Below are positions 22,473-32,632 of a stretch of 64,000 nt of DNA, piece after piece. The DNA lies in assembly GCA_001414345.1 (NCBI GenBank), contig LLCB01000001.1:620001-684000 (forward strand), in the 5' to 3' direction. Every line of letters begins with the position of its first letter. Positions within the stretch are counted from its first letter, which is position 1. The position numbers and the translations under genes were made by a program. The notes beneath the pieces are model-generated. The model was not told where the DNA came from, searched no databases, and saw only the letters and a list, made by a program, of their open reading frames with translations. This DNA is from Hymenoscyphus infarciens (lineage: Eukaryota > Ascomycota > Leotiomycetes > Helotiales > Helotiaceae).

Positions 22473-25400
22473 ATAATATATATAAAAGCTTTATAATCTA
22501 TTACTTTTAAATTAGATATATCTAGTATATTCTTCTTATCTAGATAGAATTTATCTAAAAACTTTTAGTAAGAGATCTTACTATTAACTATACTATTAGT
22601 AGTAATATTATATTTCTAGATTAGTATAAGTAGTACTTCTCTTTAAAAAAAAACTAAGAGATCTTAATTAATTACTATAAATTAAAGTCTTTTAATAAGA
22701 GTATAGATTATATACTTAGAAATCTTATCTTACTTAGATAATCTTAGAGTAGTAATCTTAAGCTTTATTTTAAGATTCTTAGTATACTTCTTAATATCTT
22801 TAATAGTAAAATCTTTTCTACTATCTAGTCTATAGATCTTAATTTAGTAGTTATATTAGATATATTTTAATTACTTAAAAGCTTAAAAATACTTCTATGT
22901 CTCTTCTTTTATCTTCAAGAAATATTCTTATTACTTCTTTAAATATTTATTAGTTAGAATTATAATATACTTTATACTATTATATAATAGAAGCTTACTT
23001 TATACTATATTACGAAATATACGTCTTAGAACTTCTTAGCTTTTATACTCTAGATTAATAGCTTTTAGCTTATACTATATTAGCTTTCTAAGTATATATA
23101 GAGTATATATAATTTTAGCTTTCTAAGACTTAAAATACTCTTTAAATTCTATATCTTTTACTAATTTAAAAGTCTTTTATATATTATTAAAGCTAATATA
23201 TTTAAAGTAATAAGAATATATTATTAGTAAAGAGATTTTAACTTTTTAATATATTACTAAGTAAACTACGCTATTATAACTTCTTATAATTAATATAAGT
23301 TTTTACTTGAAATTTCCCAGCTTCTTATTAGTTAAAATAAGAAAGCTAGTACTTTTATTAGTCGAGAAAGTCTTAGTATTAGTACTAGTACTACTTTTAA
23401 TACTAGTATTATTAGTACTTTAAGAAACTATAGAAATCTATTTCTTATTATAATTAATATTATATTTAGTAATCTTAACTTCTTACTTTTTATTTAAATA
23501 TATTTTTAAGTTCTTAGATAAGAGGTAATTATTTAGTATTTCTAGAAAATAGTAATTATTATATAAAAGAGAGAAGACACGCTCTAATTTAATAAGCTAT
23601 AATTTATACTTATTAATAGTAGCTCTAGTATTTATAAATATACGTCTACTAAAGAGGTTTACTCTATCTTCTAAGATATATAAATAATTCTTTAATTTAA
23701 TATAGTAATAATTATTCTTATCTTAGCTAGTATATATTTAGAGTACTTCTATACTAATTCCTTAAATAGAGGCTATACTACTAACTATTACAATAGTACT
23801 TAAATTCTCTTCTTAGAAGTCTTCTTAAAAGTAATAACAGTTATATATAATATATAAGTTAGTACTAGTATTATCTCTAAATCTCTTACTCTAAGGTTTA
23901 GACTTTCGTAAGAATACTATAATAGTATTAGTATCTAATTTAATACTATATACTATATATAAGCTTATATATCTAAAAGTAATTTCTATATATTTAGTAT
24001 TATTATTAGAGGTATTCTTAGACTTAGTATCTTTATTTTTTAAAGAGTTATCTCTCTTTTTACTTTTCTTTTTTAGGTCTTATTTAATCTACTTTTTACC
24101 TTTTTCAGCTTTTTTACTTCTTCTTCGTTTCCTTATTCTTTAGAAGAGAAAAGTATTAGTTAGATTTATACTTATTAGAAGTAAAGTAAGAGTACTTCTT
24201 ATTATTATTATTCTTATTACTTTTTAAGTATTCTTACTATTATTAAGGCTTATATCTCTAAAAAGAGCTTTAATTTTAGTAGTCTCTCTAATATAAGCTT
24301 TATTTATAATATAAATAATTAAGTAATTAAAGTTTAGCAGATTAGAGTCTTAAAAATCTACTTACTTTGCTATAGACTATTAAAGAAAGGATTATATTAG
24401 TTACTTAATAAAAAGAATAGTATACTACTTCTTAAATTCTATTAATTTAAGATTCTTAAGCTTATACTTTATATTTAAGAAGTAACTAATCTACTTCTTA
24501 AGATTCTTATATCTCTTATATTTATAGCTAATATAATTATTACTAGTATTATATATAAGTATCTCTTCTTTTCTAGAGTACTTTCTTTTAAGAGTATTTT
24601 ATATACTCTTTATAGTATAGATACTCTTAATAACTTTAGTAGAGAGAGCTTTAATATTATTTATAATTATAGAGTAGTATCTAGTCTCTTATTTATTCTA
24701 AAAGTTCTATAACTTTATATTATCTATAGTTTCTCTCTCTTTTATAGTAAATATAGATTTAACCTTTCTTAGTAGTTATATATTCTCTTTAAAGTAAATC
24801 TTTAATTTATATTAATATATAAGTCTTCTTATCTCTTCTTTCTATAATAATTAATTACTTTTACTTTTAAGATAAAATCTTAATAAAAGTTAAGAAGTAT
24901 TATAATAGTCTAAACTTAGTAGATCTAATATACTACTAGTATTAGTAAATATCGACTAAGAGAGTAGTAGTAAAAACGCTTCTAAACTATTACTAAATAA
25001 GTTCTTACTTTCTATACTTCTTAATTCTTTTAATTATAAATTCGATTTCTTACTAAAACTTTATAAATTATTATAAGAAAGCTTTAAAAGCGATTCCTTA
25101 ATTAGTAACTCTTTTAATAATAAGAGATACTCTAGAACTTATATAAGATTATTTACTTTCTTACTCTTTTATATAGTTAATATAATAGAGAGTAAATCTT
25201 TAAAAGATAATTTAAATATAGCTTCTTCTTAGAATATAGCTTCTTAGAAAGCCTAGAAGACCTCTTATATTAGAGAGATTAATTATTATACTTTTATCGA
25301 TTTACTAAATAGATTATTTAGACTTAGTATATATTAAGATATAGTTAGTACTAGTATATTTTCTAGTATTAATATCTCTTAATCTAACTTTATATATATA

Positions 25401-25644
25401 TTTATTATTAGTAGTAATAAGACGACTAGTAAATTAACTTACTCTACTATTACGAGTTTTAAGTAATTATAAAAGACACGTAAAGTACTACGTATAGTAG
25501 TATATAAAACTTAGATAAGAAGCTAACTAGTCTAAAGACTTCTAACTACGTAACTTAGCTAGAGGTCCGAGTCTCTAGTTAGTTATATAATAGCCGTGCT
25601 TATTATAGTAATACTATTAAATACTAATAGTATAATAGCTATTA

Positions 25645-25655
25645 GGCTTATAACC
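25645..25655 (-). other. Primer-binding site of the outer Copia
   Basis: Minus strand GGTTATAAGCC against GGTTATGAGCC of the initiator tRNA-Met complement: one G to A difference. It lies 3 bp inside the right-hand LTR, so the element runs right to left. Confidence 0.6.
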
Positions 25656-25658
25656 TTT

Positions 25659-25840
25659 TATAGATATAAGATTAATAGAAGTAGTACTAGTATTTAAAAG
25701 TATAGAGTAGAGAATTTAGTATTTATTACTATAAAAAGAGAACTATCTACTATATATATAGAAGAGAGTATAAAGACTCTAAGAGTAAGCTAATCCTAAT
25801 CGACTACTTATTATAAGATTAAATATATAATATAATAATA
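25659..25840 (-). repeat. 5' LTR of the outer Copia (182 bp)
   Basis: Matches 14242-14369 at both ends, with an additional internal stretch of about 54 bp. A (TTTA)n run follows directly. Confidence 0.6.
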
Positions 25841-25870
25841 TTTATTTATTTATTTATTTATTTATTTATT
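25841..25870. repeat. (TTTA)n microsatellite
   Basis: About 7.5 perfect TTTA units directly abutting the Copia LTR. Confidence 0.85.
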
Positions 25871-27290
25871 AAAAAATAATCTAGTTTTTAAATTTCTCTC
25901 TTTTTATAAGTTTTAATAGAAAGAACTAACTAAGTTTCTTTCTTAAAATAAGATATAAGTTAATACTTACTACTTAGGTTAAGTAGAGTAGAGAAGAGTA
26001 GAGTAGACTAGTACTTAATATTCTCTAAGTAGAGTAGACTAGACTAGCGTATCTTAAAAAAAGAAAGCGAGTAGAATTCGATAATAATATAACTAGTCTA
26101 AGTTAAGTACGAATCTAGAACTTTTCTAAAGTAGTTTAAAACTTAGATAGTATATAATCTCTATAACTATCTAGTAGTAAAATAATTCTCAAGTAGTTTT
26201 ATTCTAGAAAAGTCTTATTACTCTAGAACTATCTTAGACACTTAGTCTAAGAAGTAGAGATAGTATATAAACTACTTTAAGTACTCTAAGTTTATATTAC
26301 TTAGAATTTTAATCTTAATATTATAGAAGTATAAGTTATAAAATCGATTAATTTAGTAAAAGTTACTAATACTAGTATATATTTACTATAAGAGTCTATA
26401 GTAAGATAGTAATTCTCTATAACTATAACTCTAACTCTCTATATCTTTTTCAGAATTTAGTACTAGTAGAATTATACTTAGTCTATCTACGCTTTTCTAG
26501 AAAAACTATTTAAACTACTCTAGAAAATTATTCTCTTTAAAAAAAACCTATTAATATTAAAAACTATTCTACTTTCTTATAAATCTACTATACTAATAAG
26601 TATATAATCTCGAGAGTAGTACTCTAAAAGAGATATTCTTTATTACTTATTATAATACTATTACCTTCTAAGAATTATATCTTAAAAATAATCTTAGTCT
26701 TAGAACTCTCTATTCCTCTTTTCTCTCTTCTCTTCTCTTTTCTTTTAAGATAATACTAGACTTGAAATCTTTTAAGTAAAGTACTTAGATAGAGTTGCGT
26801 TTACTACTCTTCTCTTCTCTTCTCTTCTCTAGTTCTCTTTTCTTAAGTTCTCTTTTCTTATCTTCCTCTTTTCTAGTTATTACTTAGTCGGGTATTCTAG
26901 ACGTTACGAGCTCGTATATAAGTATTATCTAGTCTTAAAATATACTAAAATAGACGACTCTAACACTTTTTATTAAATTCTTATTAAATAACTATACTTT
27001 ATTTTCTCTTATAAATATGTCTACTAAATATATTAATATAAAAAGTCGATAACCTCTCTATTAAAAGATAAATTAGAAGTAAGTCCTAGTTACTTAGAAG
27101 ACTATAATAGTAGCCTCTTCTCTCTTCTTAGATTAGATAGAGCAACTTTATAAGAACGCTATTCTACCTAGTATACTTATTAAGTATAAGACGAATTCGA
27201 ATACGCGCGTAAGAGAATGCCGAGAAGATAATAGGAAAAGCTTTATTTTTTATATATAACTAGTGTCTAGAGTCTAAAATGTCTATATTA
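25871..27290. other. AT-rich RIPed DNA, unclassified
   Basis: RIP-like composition with several CTTCTCTTCTCTT-type polypyrimidine runs (26715-26870). I cannot assign it to an element. Composition becomes normal at about 27300. Confidence 0.4.
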
Positions 27291-27356
27291 GTATAGAGGT
27301 AATAAGCATGCCCTACCCCGCTGTGACGCCCAGAATACCCGACCGAGTACTCCATT

Positions 27357-27389
27357 CCACCACTACCCCACCACTACCCCACCACTATT
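27357..27389. repeat. 11-bp minisatellite, three copies
   Basis: Unit CCACCACTACC; the third copy ends with TT instead of CC. Confidence 0.8.
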
Positions 27390-27870
27390 TAACATCCTTC
27401 TAAGCAAAGTAATAAGAAATCGAAAATTTACACACATATAACTTAAAAGCCAATGAGAAGGACTACATGTAATAATTTCTCATTGTGAAATTATCATCGT
27501 GACTCGGGTCTTCTGATAATTTCGCTCACTAGCTTCTATCTAATACAGCGTCCTGATTGACCCCATGACCGTTCGGCCTTGCGGCAGTACTATGTATATA
27601 TACTTCTTCTCCCTGTATGTGCAATTCTCCCCCACAATTGGAGGCATTTCTCCGGCCCATTTGGTGTACCGTCAAGTACCTAGGTTCATATCGCCCTCGT
27701 GATTTTTCATGCTTCCCATGAGTCCCCGTGATTTACGCACCACCATATACGACCCAGCAGATCGCAAACCGTGGTGCTGTGTTTATATTTCTCCCAAACC
27801 CGAGGGCAATTGCTTGCAAAAGACGCCTTTATAACACGACCAACCAAACCCATCCCGATTTTATCCCATT

Positions 27871-27899
27871 CCCATCCCATCCCATCCCATCCCATCCCA
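27871..27899. repeat. (CCCAT)n minisatellite
   Basis: Nearly six units of CCCAT, about 60 bp beyond the stop codon of the minus-strand gene. Confidence 0.85.
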
Positions 27900-27957
27900 A
27901 AAACCCATTAAAAATAATACAACCAACCCTCATTAATTACAGCCTCTCGTGTCGCGC

Positions 27958-28860
27958 TTACTCCGGAACCACATCAGGGCTCAAAATCTTATGCCTCTTC
28001 CTCATCCTAGGTAAACACCTCACCTTCGTCTTCCCATCCACAACCTTTGTATCCCTCCCCAAACCACCACCCAAGCCCCCGCCTAGAGTTTCCGAACTCC
28101 GATACCGCCTCACATTCTTCCGAATCCCACTCGGGGTACCCGTCCGTCTGAGCGAAGCAACCTCCTCCTTCATCGCCGCAAGCAACTCGTCATCATCGCC
28201 AAAGCCTTCGTCCTCGATATCGGGGGTGATTGCTCGGTCGTAGGAGTAGAGGATATCGAGGTCCATGTCTGAACCACTCCCTTCGCGATCGCTGCGTTCT
28301 ACCAGCTTCTCGCGCTCTCGTTCCTCGATTGCCCCGCGACTAGCCGGAGGACTATGCAACAAATAAGGTCTCGAGGTCGATTTCCGAAGTTTACATTGAG
28401 AATTATTCTCTATCATCCCCGAAACGAGAGTCTTGATATCGCGGACGTGATTAGAATTACTCTGCAACTGCACATCTCTCTGGCGTTGCATACGGCGATT
28501 TGCCAGTGTATCTCTCGGGGCTGAGAAATCGGCTTGCACCCGTGTCATTCCCCGGGTGGTGGAGACGTAGGAGAGGTCTTCGGAGGTGAAGTCGTCAGAG
28601 TCGAAGTCTATTATTGGACTTGTGATGTTGGTAGTCCATATCGATTTCTGGGATTCTTCGTTTTCGAGGTCGGAGGAAGAGAGGGATTGGATGCTGAATT
28701 GTTGCGCTATGGAATCGACGCTTGATTGATTTGTCGTGTCGCATTCTGGAGGGGGGATTGGTGGGGTGGGGAAGGAGGTGTTGGTTGGGGAGGTGGATTC
28801 AGTTTCGACATGTTGACAATTGGATTGTGCCTGCGCGGCAAAGGTGAAATTTTCAAACAT
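27958..28860 (-). CDS. Hypothetical protein, 300 aa, charged and mostly disordered
   Basis: Single open frame starting at ATG 28860-28858. Family not recognised. Residues 1-75 are rich in S, T, P, Q and N. Residues 75-98 are acidic (PIIDFDSDDFTSEDLSYVS). Then comes a probably folded or conserved segment with many R, Q and N (RRMQRQRDVQLQSNSNHVRD), followed by IKTLVSGMI. Residues 175-200 are an E/R-rich helix, then an acidic patch ending EGFGDDDELLAAMKEEV. A glycine-rich loop (GGGLGGGLG) and a basic tail close the protein. No secretion signal or membrane segment. It is the only supported gene in a 4 kb island between two RIPed blocks. A 54-base G tract lies about 150 bp upstream of its start. 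Coding support is the length and the loss of RIP signal. Confidence 0.7.
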   Translation of the reverse strand: MFENFTFAAQAQSNCQHVETESTSPTNTSFPTPPIPPPECDTTNQSSVDSIAQQFSIQSLSSSDLENEESQKSIWTTNITSPIIDFDSDDFTSEDLSYVSTTRGMTRVQADFSAPRDTLANRRMQRQRDVQLQSNSNHVRDIKTLVSGMIENNSQCKLRKSTSRPYLLHSPPASRGAIEEREREKLVERSDREGSGSDMDLDILYSYDRAITPDIEDEGFGDDDELLAAMKEEVASLRRTGTPSGIRKNVRRYRSSETLGGGLGGGLGRDTKVVDGKTKVRCLPRMRKRHKILSPDVVPE

Positions 28861-29012
28861 GTTTTTTGTATGGTGTTGTGCGAGTAGACCTTTCTGGCCG
28901 GGGGAATGGGTGGGTATTATGAATCCATTCGTGAGTTTGCTAAGAATGTCGAAAGGCCGTGACTGAATTGAGCTTTTGGATCGTGGTGGCAGTGGATGTT
29001 GAAGGGCCTAGA

Positions 29013-29013
<1 letters not shown>
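28861..29013 (-). promoter_or_regulatory. Leader/promoter interval of the 28860 gene
   Basis: About 150 bp between the start codon and the G tract. No TATA box or clear transcription-factor site could be identified. Confidence 0.25.

Positions 29014-29067
<54 letters not shown>
29014..29067. repeat. 54-nt uninterrupted G homopolymer
   Basis: A pure G run on the plus strand, which is a C run on the sense strand of the downstream gene. It could form G-quadruplex structures. Its length may be imprecise because homopolymers are hard to sequence. Confidence 0.9.
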
Positions 29068-29068
<1 letters not shown>

Positions 29069-29321
29069 ATAGTGGTGGGCGTTAGTATTGGCGACTCGAT
29101 GACGCTATTCCGCGATTCGATTAGTTTGCTGTTTATGTTGGTTGGTGTTGTTAGACTCGAGTTGGTTCTTGTTGGTGTAGAGGCGAGAGGCGGCTACCAA
29201 GTTGATAATATGTTTGTAGTGAGTGAGTGGCGAAGCTGGAGTAGGCGTAACCCGTCCCAAGGTCCCGAAAGACACCGACACTGACACCGCGCAGGCGACT
29301 CCATGCCGGGATAGTGGAACA

Positions 29322-29357
29322 CAGCCAACAGCCAACAGCCAACAGCCAACAGCCAAC
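29322..29357. repeat. 7-bp minisatellite (CAGCCAA)n
   Basis: About five perfect copies. Confidence 0.85.
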
Positions 29358-30310
29358 ATTCATTTCGTCCCAGAAACCGTGGAAACTGGAAACTGGAAAC
29401 CCCCGAAAACCCAAGACAAGACAAGACCCCTGGGGACGTTCGCAGGCCGAGCACCGGTCATTAAACCTAATCGGACCATCAACCCCGCCCCGCCCCGCCA
29501 ACGAGAATCCGGGAATGCAGGAAAAGCCAGGTTGTCCAATCAGCGGGTGCAGCTAGAAACGCCCTTTTCCCAAGGCTCTCGACCCCACTGAATCCTACCC
29601 TGTCATCCTGTCAAATCAAGAGGAGCCCAAGCAAACGGCTTCCCGGGCAGACGACGCTTGGAGCCTTGGAGCCTTGGAAACAGCAGACCCAGACCCACCT
29701 CATCTCTCCAATTTCAATCAATCGTGCTCGGACGATACTTATAGGTGGAGATATACTTATTTCGGCCAGACTTCTCCAACAGGGCGATACCTGCACCACG
29801 GGCAGTGAGCAACAACCACCTCTTTCTCCGTACTGCAGACTGCAGACTGCTGTACGATTCTGTACGCTTCGTGACATGGCACTGGGAGAAACATGTGGGA
29901 CGAGCCTTCCCTTCAATCACGACAACGTGTCGCGACACGACCCAAGGGGAAGAAGCTGCATCTGCCGTTATGCTATGATGCCATCACCTGCAGCAAACAC
30001 CGTCGAAACAAATGGCCGGACTCTTCAACGATGACGGGAGCTAAATCAGCCTCTCTTTTTCCAATCACGAGACGACTACAAATTAGATAACGCGCGGTCG
30101 ACTCAAGAAGAATTGGGCGGAACGGGACGCCACAAGGGAACCCGGATGGGAAGATGGCATAGGATGCTGGTGGTGATGAGAAGGGAAGTTGTAGCCTTCT
30201 TATCTCCACGGATTTACTTTTTCTTATTTCCGGGGAGTTGGGCGGGGGGGGGAGGATACTCGTAGGATGGTGGGAGGAAGAGAAGAAAAGAAGCACTCGA
30301 GTAGGGCATA

Positions 30311-30342
30311 CACAGCACAGCACAGCACAGCACAGCACAGCA
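30311..30342. repeat. (CACAG)n microsatellite followed by CAATTGG
   Basis: About six perfect pentamers, then AATTGG. Confidence 0.85.
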
Positions 30343-30587
30343 ATTGGGAACTTGGTCTTCTTCTACAGAACCCATCTCCTTCTACTTATGGAGACACCCA
30401 AATGATCCCAAAGCTACTCGAACCGATCCCGAGCGACTACCACAACCACCACAACCACCACAACCACAACCTGCCCAACTATTGCCCACTGTTTGGGATT
30501 TACCCATCAGCATGCCGTCAGCAATGCAATGCGCCCTGACAGCAAACGCCTGCGACTCTTTTAGTTGTACACCACTAAACCATGTAT

Positions 30588-30611
30588 AGCACAGCACAGC
30601 ACAGCACAGCA
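30588..30611. repeat. Second (AGCAC)n microsatellite, also followed by AATTGG
   Basis: Nearly five pentamers of the same unit as at 30311, with the same AATTGG flank 270 bp away. Confidence 0.85.
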
Positions 30612-31550
30612 ATTGGTGGGGAATACTGCTTCAGCTTCACAGTTAGGAGTAGCTGCAGAAGCTGGGTCGGGAGATAGTCGTAGAGGCTGGACATCCAAAT
30701 AATCCATCCCAGAGCCCTCTCCAAAGCGCAACGCAAAATATCAAGGCAACCCTCACGATGCACCGCCCTCTCCATTCAGCCCATGATCTTGCCTTGCCTC
30801 GAGGACATCGGTTAGAGAAGGCACCACACCAGGGATTTATGAACGGCGGCAGGTTGTGAAAAGTGAGGTAACATTGCTTACAGTACCATCCCGCCATGCT
30901 ATGCCGGAAACCTGGCTCCTCCAATCACCATCCAAACTATCCCACCAGACGGCAGAGCTTGACTTTCATGAATTCTGCCGGGTTCACCTGTCAACCCGAG
31001 TCCCCCGAAACCTTCTAGAAGGCCGCTAGAAATCCCTCAGCCTGTCAAGACTCGAGAAAGATTTCATGTCAAGATTTTGCCTTTTCTAGGCCTAGGCTGG
31101 TTTTACTATACGAGGGCTTGCTTGGATCTACGCTGGAAACCGGTTAACGTTTCTTTTTTTGGAGTTTGGCAATTACAGTCCGTACTTACTAAGTAGAAGA
31201 AAGTTTCGTTCGCCGGAATAAAATCGTGATACGGAGTATAGGAAGAGGATAGAGGGGGTCGAGCTCAAAATGATAGATGGAATGTGGGGAATATTCTCCT
31301 CTTTTTTGGGTCTGAGGGAAGTTAACAGAGCAGGAAACGGAACGAAACGGAACGAAACGTTGAAATTGTCCGAAGATTAGAGATCCGAATCCGTCCTATC
31401 TATATCCCTTGATCCAAGTCAACCCAACTCTTCCTAAGTAATAAAAACACTCGATCTGCGCACGCAACGCAAGGGGAAAGTTTATCTCGAGGTTTTAGAT
31501 GAGGTCTCTCGCGAAATAAAGGTTTGATAAAAGAGTTACTTCCCTCTCTC

Positions 31551-32234
31551 TCTAAAACTAAATATAGAGTGTATAGACATTTAGTATAGCATAGCGGCCG
31601 TGCGATTACATTTAGTTCTAAGGGAGAGGAGTACTTTATATACTTTTCAGAGGTTTTTTTTAGTAGTATAAGACATTGGAAATATAGTAATTACTCTATT
31701 TAAATAACCTTTATTACGCCTATAATAAAGTACTTAACCTTTTCTCAAAAGTTTAACTCTTACCTACGGCATATCTTAGTTACTAGATTAGGAAATCTTT
31801 AGATAGATAGTGCTAAGCCACGTGTTCGCTAATATTTATTATTTCGCTATTCGCGTCTCTTTTCTATTTAGAATACCTATTATCGCTCGCGCTTGTTATA
31901 TTTCATTCGCTAGGCTACTAAACCTTTTAATTAGCCGCTATTACTCTTATCTATTAATATTATAGTAGTTGAATCGAATCGTATACTCTTAACTAACCTT
32001 CTTTCTAACTCTTATTAGTTAAGATTTTATTCCGTTTATTCTAGTCGATACTTTTAGGTTATTCTAGATCTATTTACTATTACTACTTACTATCTCTTTA
32101 GTTATTCTTATACTCTATATAATTTAGTAGAACACGGTTCTAACTTTATATTTCTAGCTCTAATATAACTAAATATTTAAATTATTATCTTATTCTCTAA
32201 ACTATAATAGTACGCTATTCTGAATTATTATATA
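31551..32234. other. AT-rich RIPed DNA, unclassified
   Basis: Left border of the second large RIPed block, somewhat less extreme than the interior. No domain read. Two short related strings (CTATTCTGAATTATTATATAATAG-like, near 32216-32240) lead into the Gypsy LTR. Confidence 0.4.
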
Positions 32235-32632
32235 ATAGCACGCTATTCTAAATTGTCGACATTCGTAAAACTACTAATACCTCTAAGTACTACTAATACC
32301 TCTAGGCTAAGATTATAAATAACTAATACTTAAAGTACTAAAAGTATTAATATCTAATATTTATATATAAAAGAGATTAAGGTTTAGATATTATATATTT
32401 AGCTTTTTAGCTTATATTATTTAGTATTAGCTATATTAAATAGAGCTTAGTTATTATTATTATTAGAACTTAGTAGCTTCTAACCTCTTATATATAGACG
32501 TTTATATTTAGTATAGAAGAGAGATAGTTTTTCCTTTTCTTCTATATTAGAGCCTAGTATTTATATATATTATTCTACTAAACGTACTTCTATATACCTC
32601 TTCTATAGTAGTATATATTTTATACTATTATA
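32235..32632 (+). repeat. 5' LTR-like repeat of the Gypsy relic
   Basis: Similar to 38540-38891 and 40145-40524. All three end with a GTAGTATATATTT-like string and then ACTATTATA. The left border is approximate. Confidence 0.6.

Larger units (their letters stand above)
14242..25840 (-). mobile_element. Outer Ty1/Copia retrotransposon relic, interrupted by a second Copia
   Basis: Minus-strand element split by the 16258-22472 insertion. On the right (22478-25650) the minus-strand reading shows a gag-pol region with protease/pre-integrase text around 23400-23800 (for example VNLFS and ERVFSLLYNNYYFLE). On the left (14400-16250) it shows the reverse transcriptase: TAFLN, NREVYYNISLRYNK, KLNKFLYSLK, and YLDN at 15391-15380, the RIPed YVDD active site. 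Similar LTRs lie at 14242-14369 and 25659-25840. The primer-binding site next to the right LTR fixes the orientation. Stops are frequent, so the element is inactive. Confidence 0.8.
27291..27957. other. 3' flank of the 28860 gene with minisatellites
   Basis: Normal to GC-rich, no convincing gene. Contains the two short tandem repeats listed separately. An open frame on the plus strand here overlaps the gene on the other strand and is not supported. Confidence 0.45.
29068..31550. other. Long normal-composition intergenic region with short tandem repeats
   Basis: Many small open frames exist on both strands here, but they overlap each other in several frames, are created by tandem repeats, and show no domain. 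I regard the region as non-coding. After about 31530 the sequence becomes RIPed. Confidence 0.5.

Noticed and set aside
27728..28243. Plus-strand open frame of 171 codons
   Set aside because: Antisense shadow of the better supported minus-strand gene 27958-28860 and of the CCCAT minisatellite.
29072..30924. Many overlapping open frames of 60-120 codons on both strands
   Set aside because: They overlap in all frames, run through minisatellites and show no domain or consistent start; best explained by GC-rich non-coding DNA with few stops.
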